Below, piece after piece: positions 1 to 6,639 of a stretch of 19,240 nucleotides of DNA (its first letter is position 1; every line of letters begins with the position of its first letter). The position numbers were made by a program, and so were the translations under genes. The notes beneath the pieces are model-generated. The model saw only the letters and a program-made list of their open reading frames with translations. It searched no databases and was not told where the DNA came from. Source of the DNA: DAISIL01 sp036822015 (GTDB taxonomy: Bacteria > Bacteroidota > Bacteroidia > Cytophagales > Bernardetiaceae); assembly GCA_036822015.1 (NCBI GenBank), contig DAISIL010000059.1, forward strand, positions 1 through 19,240, in the 5' to 3' direction.

Positions 1-131
1 GAACCGTCTGTTCTGGTCTTTCCCGTTATTTTAAATGGTTTTCCAATTAAGCTTGAGAAAAGCTCTACTAGAGTTTTCTCCTTGGTTAGTGCTTTTGGTG
101 ATATAGCTGGGATTTTAAATTCTTTATTCAT
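1..131 (-). CDS. Partial CDS, candidate type II restriction endonuclease (5' end only)
   Basis: The first 43 codons of a minus-strand gene are present; it starts with ATG at 131 and runs off the left edge. The visible protein begins MNKEFKIPAISPKALTKEK and ends with a Lys/Arg/Thr-rich stretch (GKTRTDG). I recognise no family from this fragment. The start lies one base after the stop codon of the controller gene, so the two are almost certainly co-transcribed and translationally coupled. In C-protein-controlled restriction-modification systems the gene directly behind the C gene is usually the restriction enzyme, which is why I propose that role; this is inference from context, not from motifs. 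It could instead be a methyltransferase or an unrelated protein. Confidence 0.5.
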   Translation of the reverse strand, partial: MNKEFKIPAISPKALTKEKTLVELFSSLIGKPFKITGKTRTDG

Positions 132-132
132 T

Positions 133-366
133 TTAGAAGTTTAGCAAGTCATGTAATTCAACATTCAATGCAGTTGCAATTTTTTGAAGATTGATGATAG
201 AAACATTTCGCTCACCGCGTTCTACAGAACCGATGTATGTTCTATCTAAATCACATGTAAAAGCTAACTTCTCTTGAGAGAGATCAGATTTAGTACCTAA
301 CTCCCTTATTCTCTGTCCGAGATTGTTTAAAAGAGCTTGATCTGATTCATTATAAGAGTTTGTCAT
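133..366 (-). CDS. Controller (C) protein of a restriction-modification system, XRE/HTH_3 family
   Basis: This 77-residue protein is one helix-turn-helix domain of the XRE type, spanning about residues 15-72. The hallmark segment LSQEKLAFTCDLDRTYIGSV followed by ERGERNVSIINLQKIATAL is typical of C proteins, with the DRTYI/ERG recognition helix and the NxSxxNLxKIA tail. C proteins are small dimers that activate, then repress, their own operon so that the restriction enzyme appears only after the methylase has protected the host. Two facts support this over a generic XRE repressor: a C-box-like operator lies 36-61 bp upstream of its start, and another gene begins one base after its stop. The region is far more AT-rich than the rest of the window, which suggests horizontal acquisition. 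The methylase is not visible here. Confidence 0.85.
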   Translation of the reverse strand: MTNSYNESDQALLNNLGQRIRELGTKSDLSQEKLAFTCDLDRTYIGSVERGERNVSIINLQKIATALNVELHDLLNF

Positions 367-401
367 GAACGAAATATTTTTGGCAAATTTCGCTCAATGA
401 T

Positions 402-427
402 GTAAATAAGTCCACGGACTATAAGTA
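402..427 (-). promoter_or_regulatory. C-box operator of the restriction-modification controller
   Basis: Read on the minus strand, two copies of an 11-base element flank the spacer CGTG: TACTTATAGTC and GACTTATTTAC. The centre AGTCCGTGGACT is palindromic apart from its middle two bases. This matches, from memory of the family, the published C-box pattern of GACTTATAGTC half-operators separated by a GTG-containing spacer. The first (distal) copy differs from that pattern at one position and the proximal copy at two near its end, which fits the usual stronger distal activator site and weaker proximal repressor site. It lies upstream of the controller gene in the expected orientation. Confidence 0.8.
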
Positions 428-855
428 TCTATTTTGTTATAGCAGCGAAGGAAGATAAAACTTACTCTTGATTCCGATAATCTCACCTAACCAACAACAC
501 TTGTCCTTGCCAAAAAATACATCGCTCTTTTGTATCATGCACAATCCATCCGTAAAGCCCAGCAACTGGTCAAAAATGCTTTCAAAGGTAACCGCTCATG
601 TGGTGCACAGCATCAGTTACAAAACAGTCAAGACAAATGTAGGTGGAATATTTGATCTTTTAGGTAGCCTGCCCCACTTTGGCTTCAGGAGTGCTGCTGT
701 TCGGTTTCGGTACAGGTGGGTGTCCGTGCGTGAACAGTTGATGTTGAAACATTTATGTTCAACGGTTTGTTGGTCAGGGGCTTAACAATCTTTGCACGTT
801 TTTGGCAGTTATTGGCACAACCTGGACTGTTCACCCCCTAACCCCCCTTTTCTTG
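428..855. other. Gene-free stretch between the AT-rich restriction-modification edge and the outer-membrane gene
   Basis: I see no convincing gene here. Open frames exist (for example a TTG-started frame at 468-785), but they have no recognisable domain, no ATG at a sensible place and biased composition. Base composition climbs from AT-rich on the left to the roughly even composition of the chromosomal genes on the right, so an insertion boundary probably lies in here. At 743-763 there is an inverted repeat GTTGAA/TTCAAC with a 9-base spacer, nested in a looser TGAAC/GTTCA pair at 731-761, immediately before the probable promoter of the downstream gene. Confidence 0.55.
766..794 (+). promoter_or_regulatory. 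Probable Bacteroidota-type promoter for the outer-membrane protein gene
   Basis: TTTG at 766-769 is followed after 17 bases by AATCTTTG at 787-794, one base from the Bacteroidota -7 consensus TAnnTTTG. Transcription would start near 800, leaving a leader of about 55 bases before the ATG at 856. The inverted repeat at 743-763 ends three bases before the -33 element and could be an operator. This is a motif match by eye only. Confidence 0.4.
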
Positions 856-3285
856 ATGATGCGCAACGGCTACGTTTTTTTTGTTTTTTTGTGTGGGCTG
901 CTCAGCACTGCGGCTGCTTTTGCCCAACCGATGTTCACCCTGACGGGCAGCCTTCGCTCGGACGAGGGCGAGACGGTTCCCTTTGCGGCTGTTGGGCTTT
1001 TTCTGGCGAAGGATTCATCGCTGGTGCGCAGCACGGTTTCGGATGATACGGGAGGCTTTACGATCAAGTCCCTGGCTTCGGGGGGTTACTACGCGACGGT
1101 CAATAGCGTGGGTTTGCAGCCCTTCCGCTCGGCAGCCTTCACGATCACGGATCAAGACCTGGTGCTGGAGGCTTTTGTTCTTCGCAACCAAACGGCGGTT
1201 TTGGAGGAGGTTGAGATCATCGGCGAAAAACCCCTGATCGAAATACAAGCTGACAAGACGGTACTCAACGTCCAGGATAACATCGCCGCTGCCGGTACGT
1301 CGGGTTTTGAGCTGCTGCGCAAGGCGCCTGGCGTGGTCATCGACAACAACGACAACCTGATCGTGGAGGGCAAAAGCGGTGTTCAGATTTTTATTGACGG
1401 CAAACCCTCTGTCTTGCAAGGCGAAGACCTGACGGCTTTCTTGCAGACCCTCCAGGCGGATGATATTGAGGCGATTGAAGTCATCACCCAGCCCTCCTCG
1501 AGGTACGATGCCGCCGGCACAGCAGGGATCATCAATATCAAGCTCAAACGCGACAAAAACCTCGGCACCAACGGAACCGTAGGGGCAGGCTATGCCTACG
1601 GCAAAAACTCCCGCTACAATACCTCCCTCTCGCTCAACCACCGCAGCAAAAAAATGAACCTCTTCGGGACATACAGCAACCGCCTGGGCAAGTCCGAAAA
1701 CTTTACCAACTTCGACCGCCGCCAGTTCGGGACAATCTTCGACTCGCGCACCGTATCGGTAAACGACCGCCAAAACCACAACCTCCGTACCGGCGCAGAT
1801 TGGCTGATGAGCCAACGCAGTACGTTGGGTGTTTTGCTTACCGCCAACATCAACGACACCGAAACCGACAGCGACACCCGCAGCCCCATCCGTCCCATCG
1901 GCACGACGGTCAATCAAGAAGTCCTCCTGGCCGAAAGCAACACCATCGCCGACCTCCAAAACCTCAACGGAAACCTCAACTACCGCTACCAAAACCCCAA
2001 CGGGCGTAGCTTTAACGTCGATCTTGACTACGGCACCTATCGCAGTGACCGCGACAACTTCCAGCCCAACTACTACTACGACGGCACAGAGACCATCCTC
2101 AAAAGCCAAATCCTGACCCGAATGGTTACCCTGACCGACATCGACATCATGAGTGCCAAAGCCGACTATGAGCAGAACCTCTGGGGAGGTAAAATCGCCG
2201 TGGGTGGCAAGAGCGTCCGCATCGAAACCGATAACGTATTTGATTTCTTTGATCTGGATGCCGAAGGCGGACAGGTACGGAACATCGACCGCAGCAACCG
2301 CTTTGTCTATCAAGAGACCGTTCATGCGGGCTATGTGAACTACAACCGTAAGTGGAAAAAAATTAGCGTCCAGGCGGGCCTCCGCATCGAGCAAACGCAG
2401 TCGGATGGACGGCTGTTTAGCGACAAATCGACGGACAACGAGCGCGTCCAGCGCACCTACACCGATCTCTTCCCCAGCGGAGGCATCACCTACCAGCCCA
2501 GCCGCAAACACAACCTGGCCCTGACTTACAGCCGGCGTATCGAACGCCCCAACTATCAGTCCCTCAACCCATTTGAGTTTCAGATCAACGAGCTTTCGTT
2601 CAGGAGAGGCAACCCCTTCTTGCAGCCCCAATACACCGACAACCTCAAGCTCTCCCACAGTTTCAATTACAGCATCAACACCTCCATTTCCTATAGCTTT
2701 GTCCGAGATTTCTCGGCCCAGATCACCGAACCCCAGGACGAACGCCGCAGCTTTATCCAGGCCCAAAACATCGCCAACCAGCGCGTATGGGCGGCTAGCG
2801 TCTCGATGCCCTTGCAGCCGGCCGAGTGGTGGAGTGCTTATGTGAGTCTGACGGGTAGCCATAGTTCCTTCGAGGTACGGGACGAACGCTTTTTGCCGAT
2901 CACGCAAGCCAGCTTTAACCTCTACGGACAAAACACCTTCAAGCTCCCCGAAGACATCCGCTTTGAGGTATCGGGATGGTTCAACTCGCCCTCCGTCTGG
3001 GGAGGAACCTACATCACGAGCAGTCAGGGAGCCTTAACCCTAGCCCTCCAAAAGAAATTCATGGAGGAGAGACTCTCCACCAGTATCGCCCTTGACGACG
3101 TGTTTTTTACGGCTCCCTGGAAAGGAGAAACCCGCTACACCGACATCGAAATTACGGGTAACGGAGGATGGGAAAGCCGACAGGTTCGGATAAATGTCAG
3201 CTATCGCTTTGGTAACGAAGCCGTTAAGTCTGCCCGCCGCCGCAATACGGGTATCGAAGACGAGCAACGCCGTAGCAATGATTAA
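856..3285 (+). CDS. Outer-membrane beta-barrel protein (TonB-receptor-like, OMP_b-brl_3 family)
   Basis: The protein has about 809 residues. A signal peptide (hydrophobic run ending STAAAFA|QP) favours the tandem ATGs at 856 and 859 over the upstream TTG at 802. Residues about 24-95 form a carboxypeptidase-regulatory-like beta-sandwich (GSLRSDEGETVPFAAV...). Residues about 125-235 form a TonB plug: LLRKAPGVVIDNNDNLIVEG, IDGKPSV, then DIEAIEVITQPSSRYDAAGT and AGIINIKLK. The rest is a beta-barrel with many Tyr/Asn-rich strands. The C-terminus, RRRNTGIEDEQRR, is a tail I associate with this family. Such proteins sit in the outer membrane; the substrate is not evident. No SusD partner, TonB or sigma/anti-sigma pair is adjacent. 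The gene ends nine bases from a convergent gene, with no terminator between them. Confidence 0.92.
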   Translation: MMRNGYVFFVFLCGLLSTAAAFAQPMFTLTGSLRSDEGETVPFAAVGLFLAKDSSLVRSTVSDDTGGFTIKSLASGGYYATVNSVGLQPFRSAAFTITDQDLVLEAFVLRNQTAVLEEVEIIGEKPLIEIQADKTVLNVQDNIAAAGTSGFELLRKAPGVVIDNNDNLIVEGKSGVQIFIDGKPSVLQGEDLTAFLQTLQADDIEAIEVITQPSSRYDAAGTAGIINIKLKRDKNLGTNGTVGAGYAYGKNSRYNTSLSLNHRSKKMNLFGTYSNRLGKSENFTNFDRRQFGTIFDSRTVSVNDRQNHNLRTGADWLMSQRSTLGVLLTANINDTETDSDTRSPIRPIGTTVNQEVLLAESNTIADLQNLNGNLNYRYQNPNGRSFNVDLDYGTYRSDRDNFQPNYYYDGTETILKSQILTRMVTLTDIDIMSAKADYEQNLWGGKIAVGGKSVRIETDNVFDFFDLDAEGGQVRNIDRSNRFVYQETVHAGYVNYNRKWKKISVQAGLRIEQTQSDGRLFSDKSTDNERVQRTYTDLFPSGGITYQPSRKHNLALTYSRRIERPNYQSLNPFEFQINELSFRRGNPFLQPQYTDNLKLSHSFNYSINTSISYSFVRDFSAQITEPQDERRSFIQAQNIANQRVWAASVSMPLQPAEWWSAYVSLTGSHSSFEVRDERFLPITQASFNLYGQNTFKLPEDIRFEVSGWFNSPSVWGGTYITSSQGALTLALQKKFMEERLSTSIALDDVFFTAPWKGETRYTDIEITGNGGWESRQVRINVSYRFGNEAVKSARRRNTGIEDEQRRSND

Positions 3286-3294
3286 CGCCAACGC

Positions 3295-3963
3295 TCAAAA
3301 CCAAATTTTCCAGACAACATCTCCCACAAGGGTCAGCAACAAATTGACCAGAAAACTCCCCAGGACGATCAAAACGGACTTGGGGAGTACCCATTGGCTC
3401 TCCTGGTATGCTCCTGTGTTGAGGCGAAGGACGGCATAAGCCACGATGCCGAGTTCGATGGCTTTTTGGTAGGGGATGTTGAGGTGGATTTGTAGGCACA
3501 AAAAATAAACGATCTGGTTGAGGAGTGCCAGGAGTGTTATTTTGGCAACAGCAAAGCCCGAGACGATCAGATGCTCAAAAAAATTGTACTTCTCTTTGCG
3601 GAACACCAGCCAGGCTGCCCCCGCTAGCAAGACCACCAAAGACAGGTTGAAGGCTTGCACGTACAAGGATTCGCCTGGGCTTTTGGCGATAAATAGCTGC
3701 ACAAAGAGCGATACGCCAATGAGCGAAAGTAGAAACTTGAATGGGTTTTGGTAGGGCAGCGTTTTGCCGTAGAGGTAATCGCGGATCAGCGTGGAGGGGC
3801 GCAGGAGTAGATCGCTGGTGGTTTTGAGCGTGCCTTTTTTGAGTTCTAGGATGTCGGAGAAGTAATCGACCATCTCCCATACACCATGTCTTTCAATGAC
3901 CTTTTGCCCGCATTGGGGGCAAAATTTACCTTCAAATTCGTGATGACAATTTTTACAGCGCAT
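3295..3963 (-). CDS. DUF3667-type zinc-ribbon integral membrane protein
   Basis: The protein has 222 residues from the ATG at 3963. The N-terminus MRCKNCHHEFEGKFCPQCGQ carries two CxxC pairs of a zinc ribbon. Next comes a conserved-looking polar stretch (KGTLKTTSDLLLRPSTLIRD), then about four to five hydrophobic segments: one near NPFKFLLSLIGVSLF, two in the middle and one at the C-terminus. This layout is that of DUF3667 proteins, common in Bacteroidota and of unknown function. A longer frame begins at 4032, but it would translate through the terminator of the upstream YceI gene, so I take the ATG directly before the zinc ribbon. The protein presumably lies in the inner membrane with its ribbon in the cytoplasm. 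Confidence 0.82.
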   Translation of the reverse strand: MRCKNCHHEFEGKFCPQCGQKVIERHGVWEMVDYFSDILELKKGTLKTTSDLLLRPSTLIRDYLYGKTLPYQNPFKFLLSLIGVSLFVQLFIAKSPGESLYVQAFNLSLVVLLAGAAWLVFRKEKYNFFEHLIVSGFAVAKITLLALLNQIVYFLCLQIHLNIPYQKAIELGIVAYAVLRLNTGAYQESQWVLPKSVLIVLGSFLVNLLLTLVGDVVWKIWF

Positions 3964-4006
3964 AAAAAATCCACAGATGGGGTTGTTTTTGTGCGCCAAA
4001 ATAGGC

Positions 4007-4046
4007 AAAAAAAAACCGCTTTCCTCTCTCAAGGAAAACGGCTTTT
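4007..4046 (-). terminator. Intrinsic terminator of the YceI gene
   Basis: On the minus strand, the sequence after the YceI stop codon forms a 10-bp stem with one mismatch (4016-4025 with 4032-4041) and a six-base loop, followed by nine T residues (4015 to 4007). It is directed away from YceI and should isolate that gene from the zinc-ribbon gene downstream. Confidence 0.85.
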
Positions 4047-4064
4047 GTGTTTGCGTGGTGCAAT

Positions 4065-4787
4065 TTACATAGCAGGGGTAGCCATCGCTTTGAGGCTGAA
4101 GCCTACATTGACTTTATTGTGGATGAACTTATCGGGTACAGAACCTTCTTCCATGAAAGAGATACCCCAGTTGGTGCGGTCGATGTTGAATCGTGCTTCG
4201 GCCGACATCATGCCATCTTCCATGCTTACTTTGGCTGGGAACTCAATGCTTTTGGCTACACCTTTGAGTGTCAAGTTGCCTCGGATGGTGTGCGTAGGGT
4301 CAGCGATTTTGTATTCGCTTTCCTCTGCTGCGGCTTCTTCGCCTTCGGTAGCTTCGGGTGCTTGGTAGGGCATCACTTCGGCAATCACAAACTCGGCATT
4401 GGGATACGTTTCTACTTCAAAGAAATCACCGCTTTTGAGGTGTCCTTCGAGTTTGGCTTTGTCTTCGGGGCTGTCCACGAGGTCTTCGGCTACCAAAGTA
4501 CTCATGTCGATCATGATGTTACCGGCCGTGATGTTGCCCCCTTCGATGGTAAAGCTACCCGAGGTGATGTTGATCGTGCCGTTATGCTTTCCGGTAGGCT
4601 TCGTACCGACCCAAAGCACTTTGCTGGCATCTGTATCGACGCTGTAAGTAGAGGCAGCGGCTTCCTCGGTTTTTTGGATGTCTTCGGCTTCGGCGACTTT
4701 GGCTTCATCACTTTTGGGAGCTTCGGCACAGCCAACAATCAAGCCGGCAAAGGCCATCAAGAAGAAAAACTTTTGTGTTAGTTTCAT
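4065..4787 (-). CDS. YceI-family lipoprotein
   Basis: The protein has 240 residues with a lipoprotein signal: MKLTQKFFFLMAFAGLIVGC, with Cys20 as the lipid-attachment residue. Residues about 45-240 are a YceI lipocalin-like barrel: STYSVDTDASKVLWVGTKPT, HNGTINITSGSFTIEGG, GHLKSGDFFEVETYPNAEF, HTIRGNLTLKGVAKSIEFPA and the C-terminal FNIDRTNWGI. YceI proteins bind isoprenoid or lipid-like ligands in the periplasm, and their physiological role is often unclear. An Ala/Glu-rich insert (about residues 143-158) interrupts the barrel between two strands, and a second acidic stretch follows the lipidated Cys as a linker. The gene is monocistronic, with its own terminator and a divergent neighbour. 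Confidence 0.92.
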   Translation of the reverse strand: MKLTQKFFFLMAFAGLIVGCAEAPKSDEAKVAEAEDIQKTEEAAASTYSVDTDASKVLWVGTKPTGKHNGTINITSGSFTIEGGNITAGNIMIDMSTLVAEDLVDSPEDKAKLEGHLKSGDFFEVETYPNAEFVIAEVMPYQAPEATEGEEAAAEESEYKIADPTHTIRGNLTLKGVAKSIEFPAKVSMEDGMMSAEARFNIDRTNWGISFMEEGSVPDKFIHNKVNVGFSLKAMATPAM

Positions 4788-4890
4788 AGAAAAAATAACT
4801 GGTTTAGTTGAAATCAGTCTTGATAACGCTTTTGAGGGGGGTTCTGTTTGAAGGTAGATCGAAATTCACTTTGGGTTCATATCTCTACAC

Positions 4891-4932
4891 TCATGTATTT
4901 TTTACGGACGTTCATACATTTGCTGCGCGTGC
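4891..4932. repeat. Degenerate two-unit 21-bp-period repeat upstream of the orphan exported gene
   Basis: TCATGTAT at 4891 and TCATACAT at 4912 start two units 21 bases apart. The stretch 4907-4923 around CGGACGTTCATACATTTG matches 15 of 18 bases with the last unit of the array at 6071-6133 (CCGACGCTCATACATCTG). The two sites sit on opposite sides of the same gene. The second unit decays into unrelated sequence. Confidence 0.4.
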
Positions 4933-4983
4933 ATCTGGTCTGCTGTGTTCATTTTGCGAAATTAAATCAACTTTTTTTGTCTG

Positions 4984-6069
4984 ATGCGTTACTTAATATA
5001 TGTAGTTTTTTTGGTGATTTTGCCTTTTGGGGCAAATGCTTTTGGCGGGCTGTATTATTGTCCCGAAAGCAAGGAGGCGTTTTTTATTGACTGGGATGGC
5101 AGCTCAGCAAACGCTGTTTATTGGTCGCAGGGCGGACGGAATTTGCGCCGTGTCGAGATCATGACACAATACAGGGAGGAGTTGGGGGCGCAAGGCACTG
5201 ACCAAACGTACTTCATTCAGATATGGGAGATGCACAAACCCAACGTCAGTTATGAGCTTCACTTTCATACGCCTTATGCCGAGGCTATCCCGACGATCAC
5301 GATGAACCGCAAAGGGAGCGGCACACAAACGCTGTTCATTGCCCTGGGAGGAGAGTTTGAGCTTGATCCCGATGCTCCCTTTGCCCGCACACTGGCTTCG
5401 GCTTTGTTGCATGGGCATTGGTTTGCCCAGGATGCCGAAACGGGTTTTATTGTGAAGGACTTTCCGATCCTTCGGGAATACGGTAGCCAGGAGGATCGTT
5501 TTCGCTTCGTGATGGGTGATGGTGAGGGAGGTACGGAGCAAGTACCCATTGATTGCCACGTACAACCTGACCTCACGATACGTGTTGCCACAACGGGCTT
5601 TGAAGATTATTCCATCGTGGGCAAACTCAACATCTACGCAAAGGCACAACTTCGTTTGAGCTTTTATGCCCCCACGGGCGATCATTTCCTTACCTTAGTA
5701 CAAAATGGTGGCGATGCGTATTTTACCAGTTTGGTGAGCTTTTTTGAGGGACTCAAAGTTGCTGTTGCCAAAAACGACAAGAAAGCAGTAGCCCATTTTT
5801 TTGCTTTCCCGATTCGAGACCTGGGTGCCGATCACGATGTAAGCGAAGCAGACTTTATGCGTAGCTACGATCTCCAAATCAATGAAGTCTTTAAGGAGAG
5901 CATCAATAACATGATGAGCTTTCATAGCTTTGTGCGTCCGGGGATGGAGGAGGGTACGTATCTCTTCGATGTTTATGGCTTGCGCAAGGATGGTAGTCGT
6001 TATGCTATCGTCTATACGCTCAAGGACTTCTCGGGGATGTTTTTGTTCACCGCTTCCGAATATTATTAA
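4984..6069 (+). CDS. Exported protein of unknown function with a C-terminal NTF2-like-looking domain
   Basis: The protein has 361 residues and begins with a signal peptide (MRYLIYVVFLVILPFGANA|F). I do not recognise the N-terminal two thirds (about 20-235), which is rich in aromatic residues and short beta-like segments and carries a Cys in 'LYYCPESKEAFF'. Residues about 240-361 look like the small alpha+beta domain often seen in Bacteroidota exported proteins: an amphipathic helix FFEGLKVAVAKNDKKAVAHF, then FPIRDLG, SEADFMRSYD, and two closing strands ending at the C-terminus. That resembles NTF2-like folds but carries no catalytic signature. It is probably periplasmic. It stands alone between a divergent YceI gene and another small exported protein, and is bracketed by the 21-bp-period repeats. 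Confidence 0.8.
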   Translation: MRYLIYVVFLVILPFGANAFGGLYYCPESKEAFFIDWDGSSANAVYWSQGGRNLRRVEIMTQYREELGAQGTDQTYFIQIWEMHKPNVSYELHFHTPYAEAIPTITMNRKGSGTQTLFIALGGEFELDPDAPFARTLASALLHGHWFAQDAETGFIVKDFPILREYGSQEDRFRFVMGDGEGGTEQVPIDCHVQPDLTIRVATTGFEDYSIVGKLNIYAKAQLRLSFYAPTGDHFLTLVQNGGDAYFTSLVSFFEGLKVAVAKNDKKAVAHFFAFPIRDLGADHDVSEADFMRSYDLQINEVFKESINNMMSFHSFVRPGMEEGTYLFDVYGLRKDGSRYAIVYTLKDFSGMFLFTASEYY

Positions 6070-6070
6070 A

Positions 6071-6133
6071 CCTCCCCAACGCTCATGTACGCCTCCCCGA
6101 CGCTCACACAAAAATCCCCGACGCTCATACATC
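6071..6133. repeat. Three tandem 21-bp repeats directly after a stop codon
   Basis: Three units start at 6071, 6092 and 6113. Each contains TCCCC(A/G)ACGCTCA at the same phase, followed by a variable 6-7 base tail (TGTACG, CACAAA, TACATC). The array begins one base after the stop codon of the exported-protein gene. Seven codons fit one unit exactly, so every frame through it gives a seven-residue period. The core, reversed, recurs as CGTCGGGGAGGC at 13482-13493 in another intergenic gap. Confidence 0.75.
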
Positions 6134-6203
6134 TGGCTACAGGATGTGATCTAAAAGGTGTTTTTTTGTGCAGTTTGTTTCACTTAAACCTTTTTTGATA
6201 CCC

Positions 6204-6512
6204 ATGAAAAACATCAAATTTTTCTTCACCCTGAGCTTTTTATGCCTCATGCTGGCTAGCTTCACGATGCAAACGACGGAACTAGCCCCCCAGGGTAACA
6301 TCACCTTCAACATCAAGAACGACACAAAAGAAAACGTAAGGATATACGATGGCAAGGGACACTTTACCATCAACCGAGGGTCTAGCCGCCGCACAACCGT
6401 AGAAGCCGGACGTAAGTTTTACAAGAGCGAAAGTGGCAAGAAAGGTGCTTTGTTGTTTGAGGCATCCAGTGATTTGAACGGTAAGACGGTTTCGCTCTCC
6501 AAGCACTGGTAA
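6204..6512 (+). CDS. Small exported protein of unknown function
   Basis: The protein has 102 residues from the ATG at 6204; an earlier in-frame ATG at 6168 would put nine extra residues before a good signal peptide. The signal segment is MKNIKFFFTLSFLCLMLASF, with cleavage probably near residue 20-25. The remaining 75 or so residues are basic and beta-strand-like: GNITFNIKNDTKENVRIYDG, then FTINRGSSRRTTVEAG and GALLFEASSDLNGKTVSLSK. They contain no Cys and no motif I know. The pattern of a short exported beta protein with a '...VRIYDGKGHFTINRGSSR' segment resembles small periplasmic proteins of Bacteroidota, but I cannot assign a family. A strong terminator follows. Confidence 0.75.
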   Translation: MKNIKFFFTLSFLCLMLASFTMQTTELAPQGNITFNIKNDTKENVRIYDGKGHFTINRGSSRRTTVEAGRKFYKSESGKKGALLFEASSDLNGKTVSLSKHW

Positions 6513-6543
6513 GATTGTCTATGTTTTTTTGGTTTTTTGAAGA

Positions 6544-6583
6544 AAGCCTTGCCCTAAGCCTGTCTTAGCGGTGAGGCTTTTTT
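6544..6583 (+). terminator. Intrinsic terminator after the small exported protein gene
   Basis: A long hairpin pairs 6545-6558 with 6564-6578 (AGCCTTGCCCTAAG with CTTAGCGGTGAGGCT), with two wobble pairs, one bulged base and a five-base loop. It is followed by a T-tract at 6578-6583. It sits 31 bases after the stop codon and ends just before the panB promoter, whose -33 element reuses the T-tract. Confidence 0.88.
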
Positions 6584-6609
6584 GTTTTGTTTTTTTTGCT
6601 GTATCTTTA
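6581..6609 (+). promoter_or_regulatory. panB: Probable panB promoter
   Basis: TTTG at 6581-6584 is followed after 17 bases by TATCTTTA at 6602-6609, one base from the Bacteroidota -7 consensus TAnnTTTG. Transcription would start about 6615, giving a leader of about 25 bases to the ATG at 6640. The -33 element lies in the T-run of the preceding terminator. Confidence 0.5.
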
Positions 6610-6639
6610 CTTTTTTCCTTTCCGAACGAAATAGTATTT

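Noticed and set aside
468..785. Open frame of 105 codons starting with TTG between the restriction-modification edge and the outer-membrane gene.
   Set aside because: It has no domain, a rare start and unremarkable sequence; a second frame in the same stretch (about 491-655) reads equally well, so neither is evidence of a gene.
1015..2931. 638-codon open frame on the minus strand of the outer-membrane protein gene.
   Set aside because: It is a shadow of the GC-rich coding strand; its sequence is a low-complexity Val/Ala/Gly/Asp mix and the plus-strand product has clear signal peptide, plug and barrel.
3286..3300. CCAACGCTCA at 3288-3297 as another copy of the 21-bp repeat core.
   Set aside because: Ten matching bases only, and they overlap the end of the convergent gene; too short to separate from chance.
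3964..4032. Upstream start for the zinc-ribbon protein.
   Set aside because: The added residues are encoded by the terminator of the YceI gene and the zinc ribbon starts at the downstream ATG.
6071..6133. A CRISPR array or a coding repeat.
   Set aside because: Units are contiguous with no spacers and the array starts right after a stop codon; no cas genes are present.
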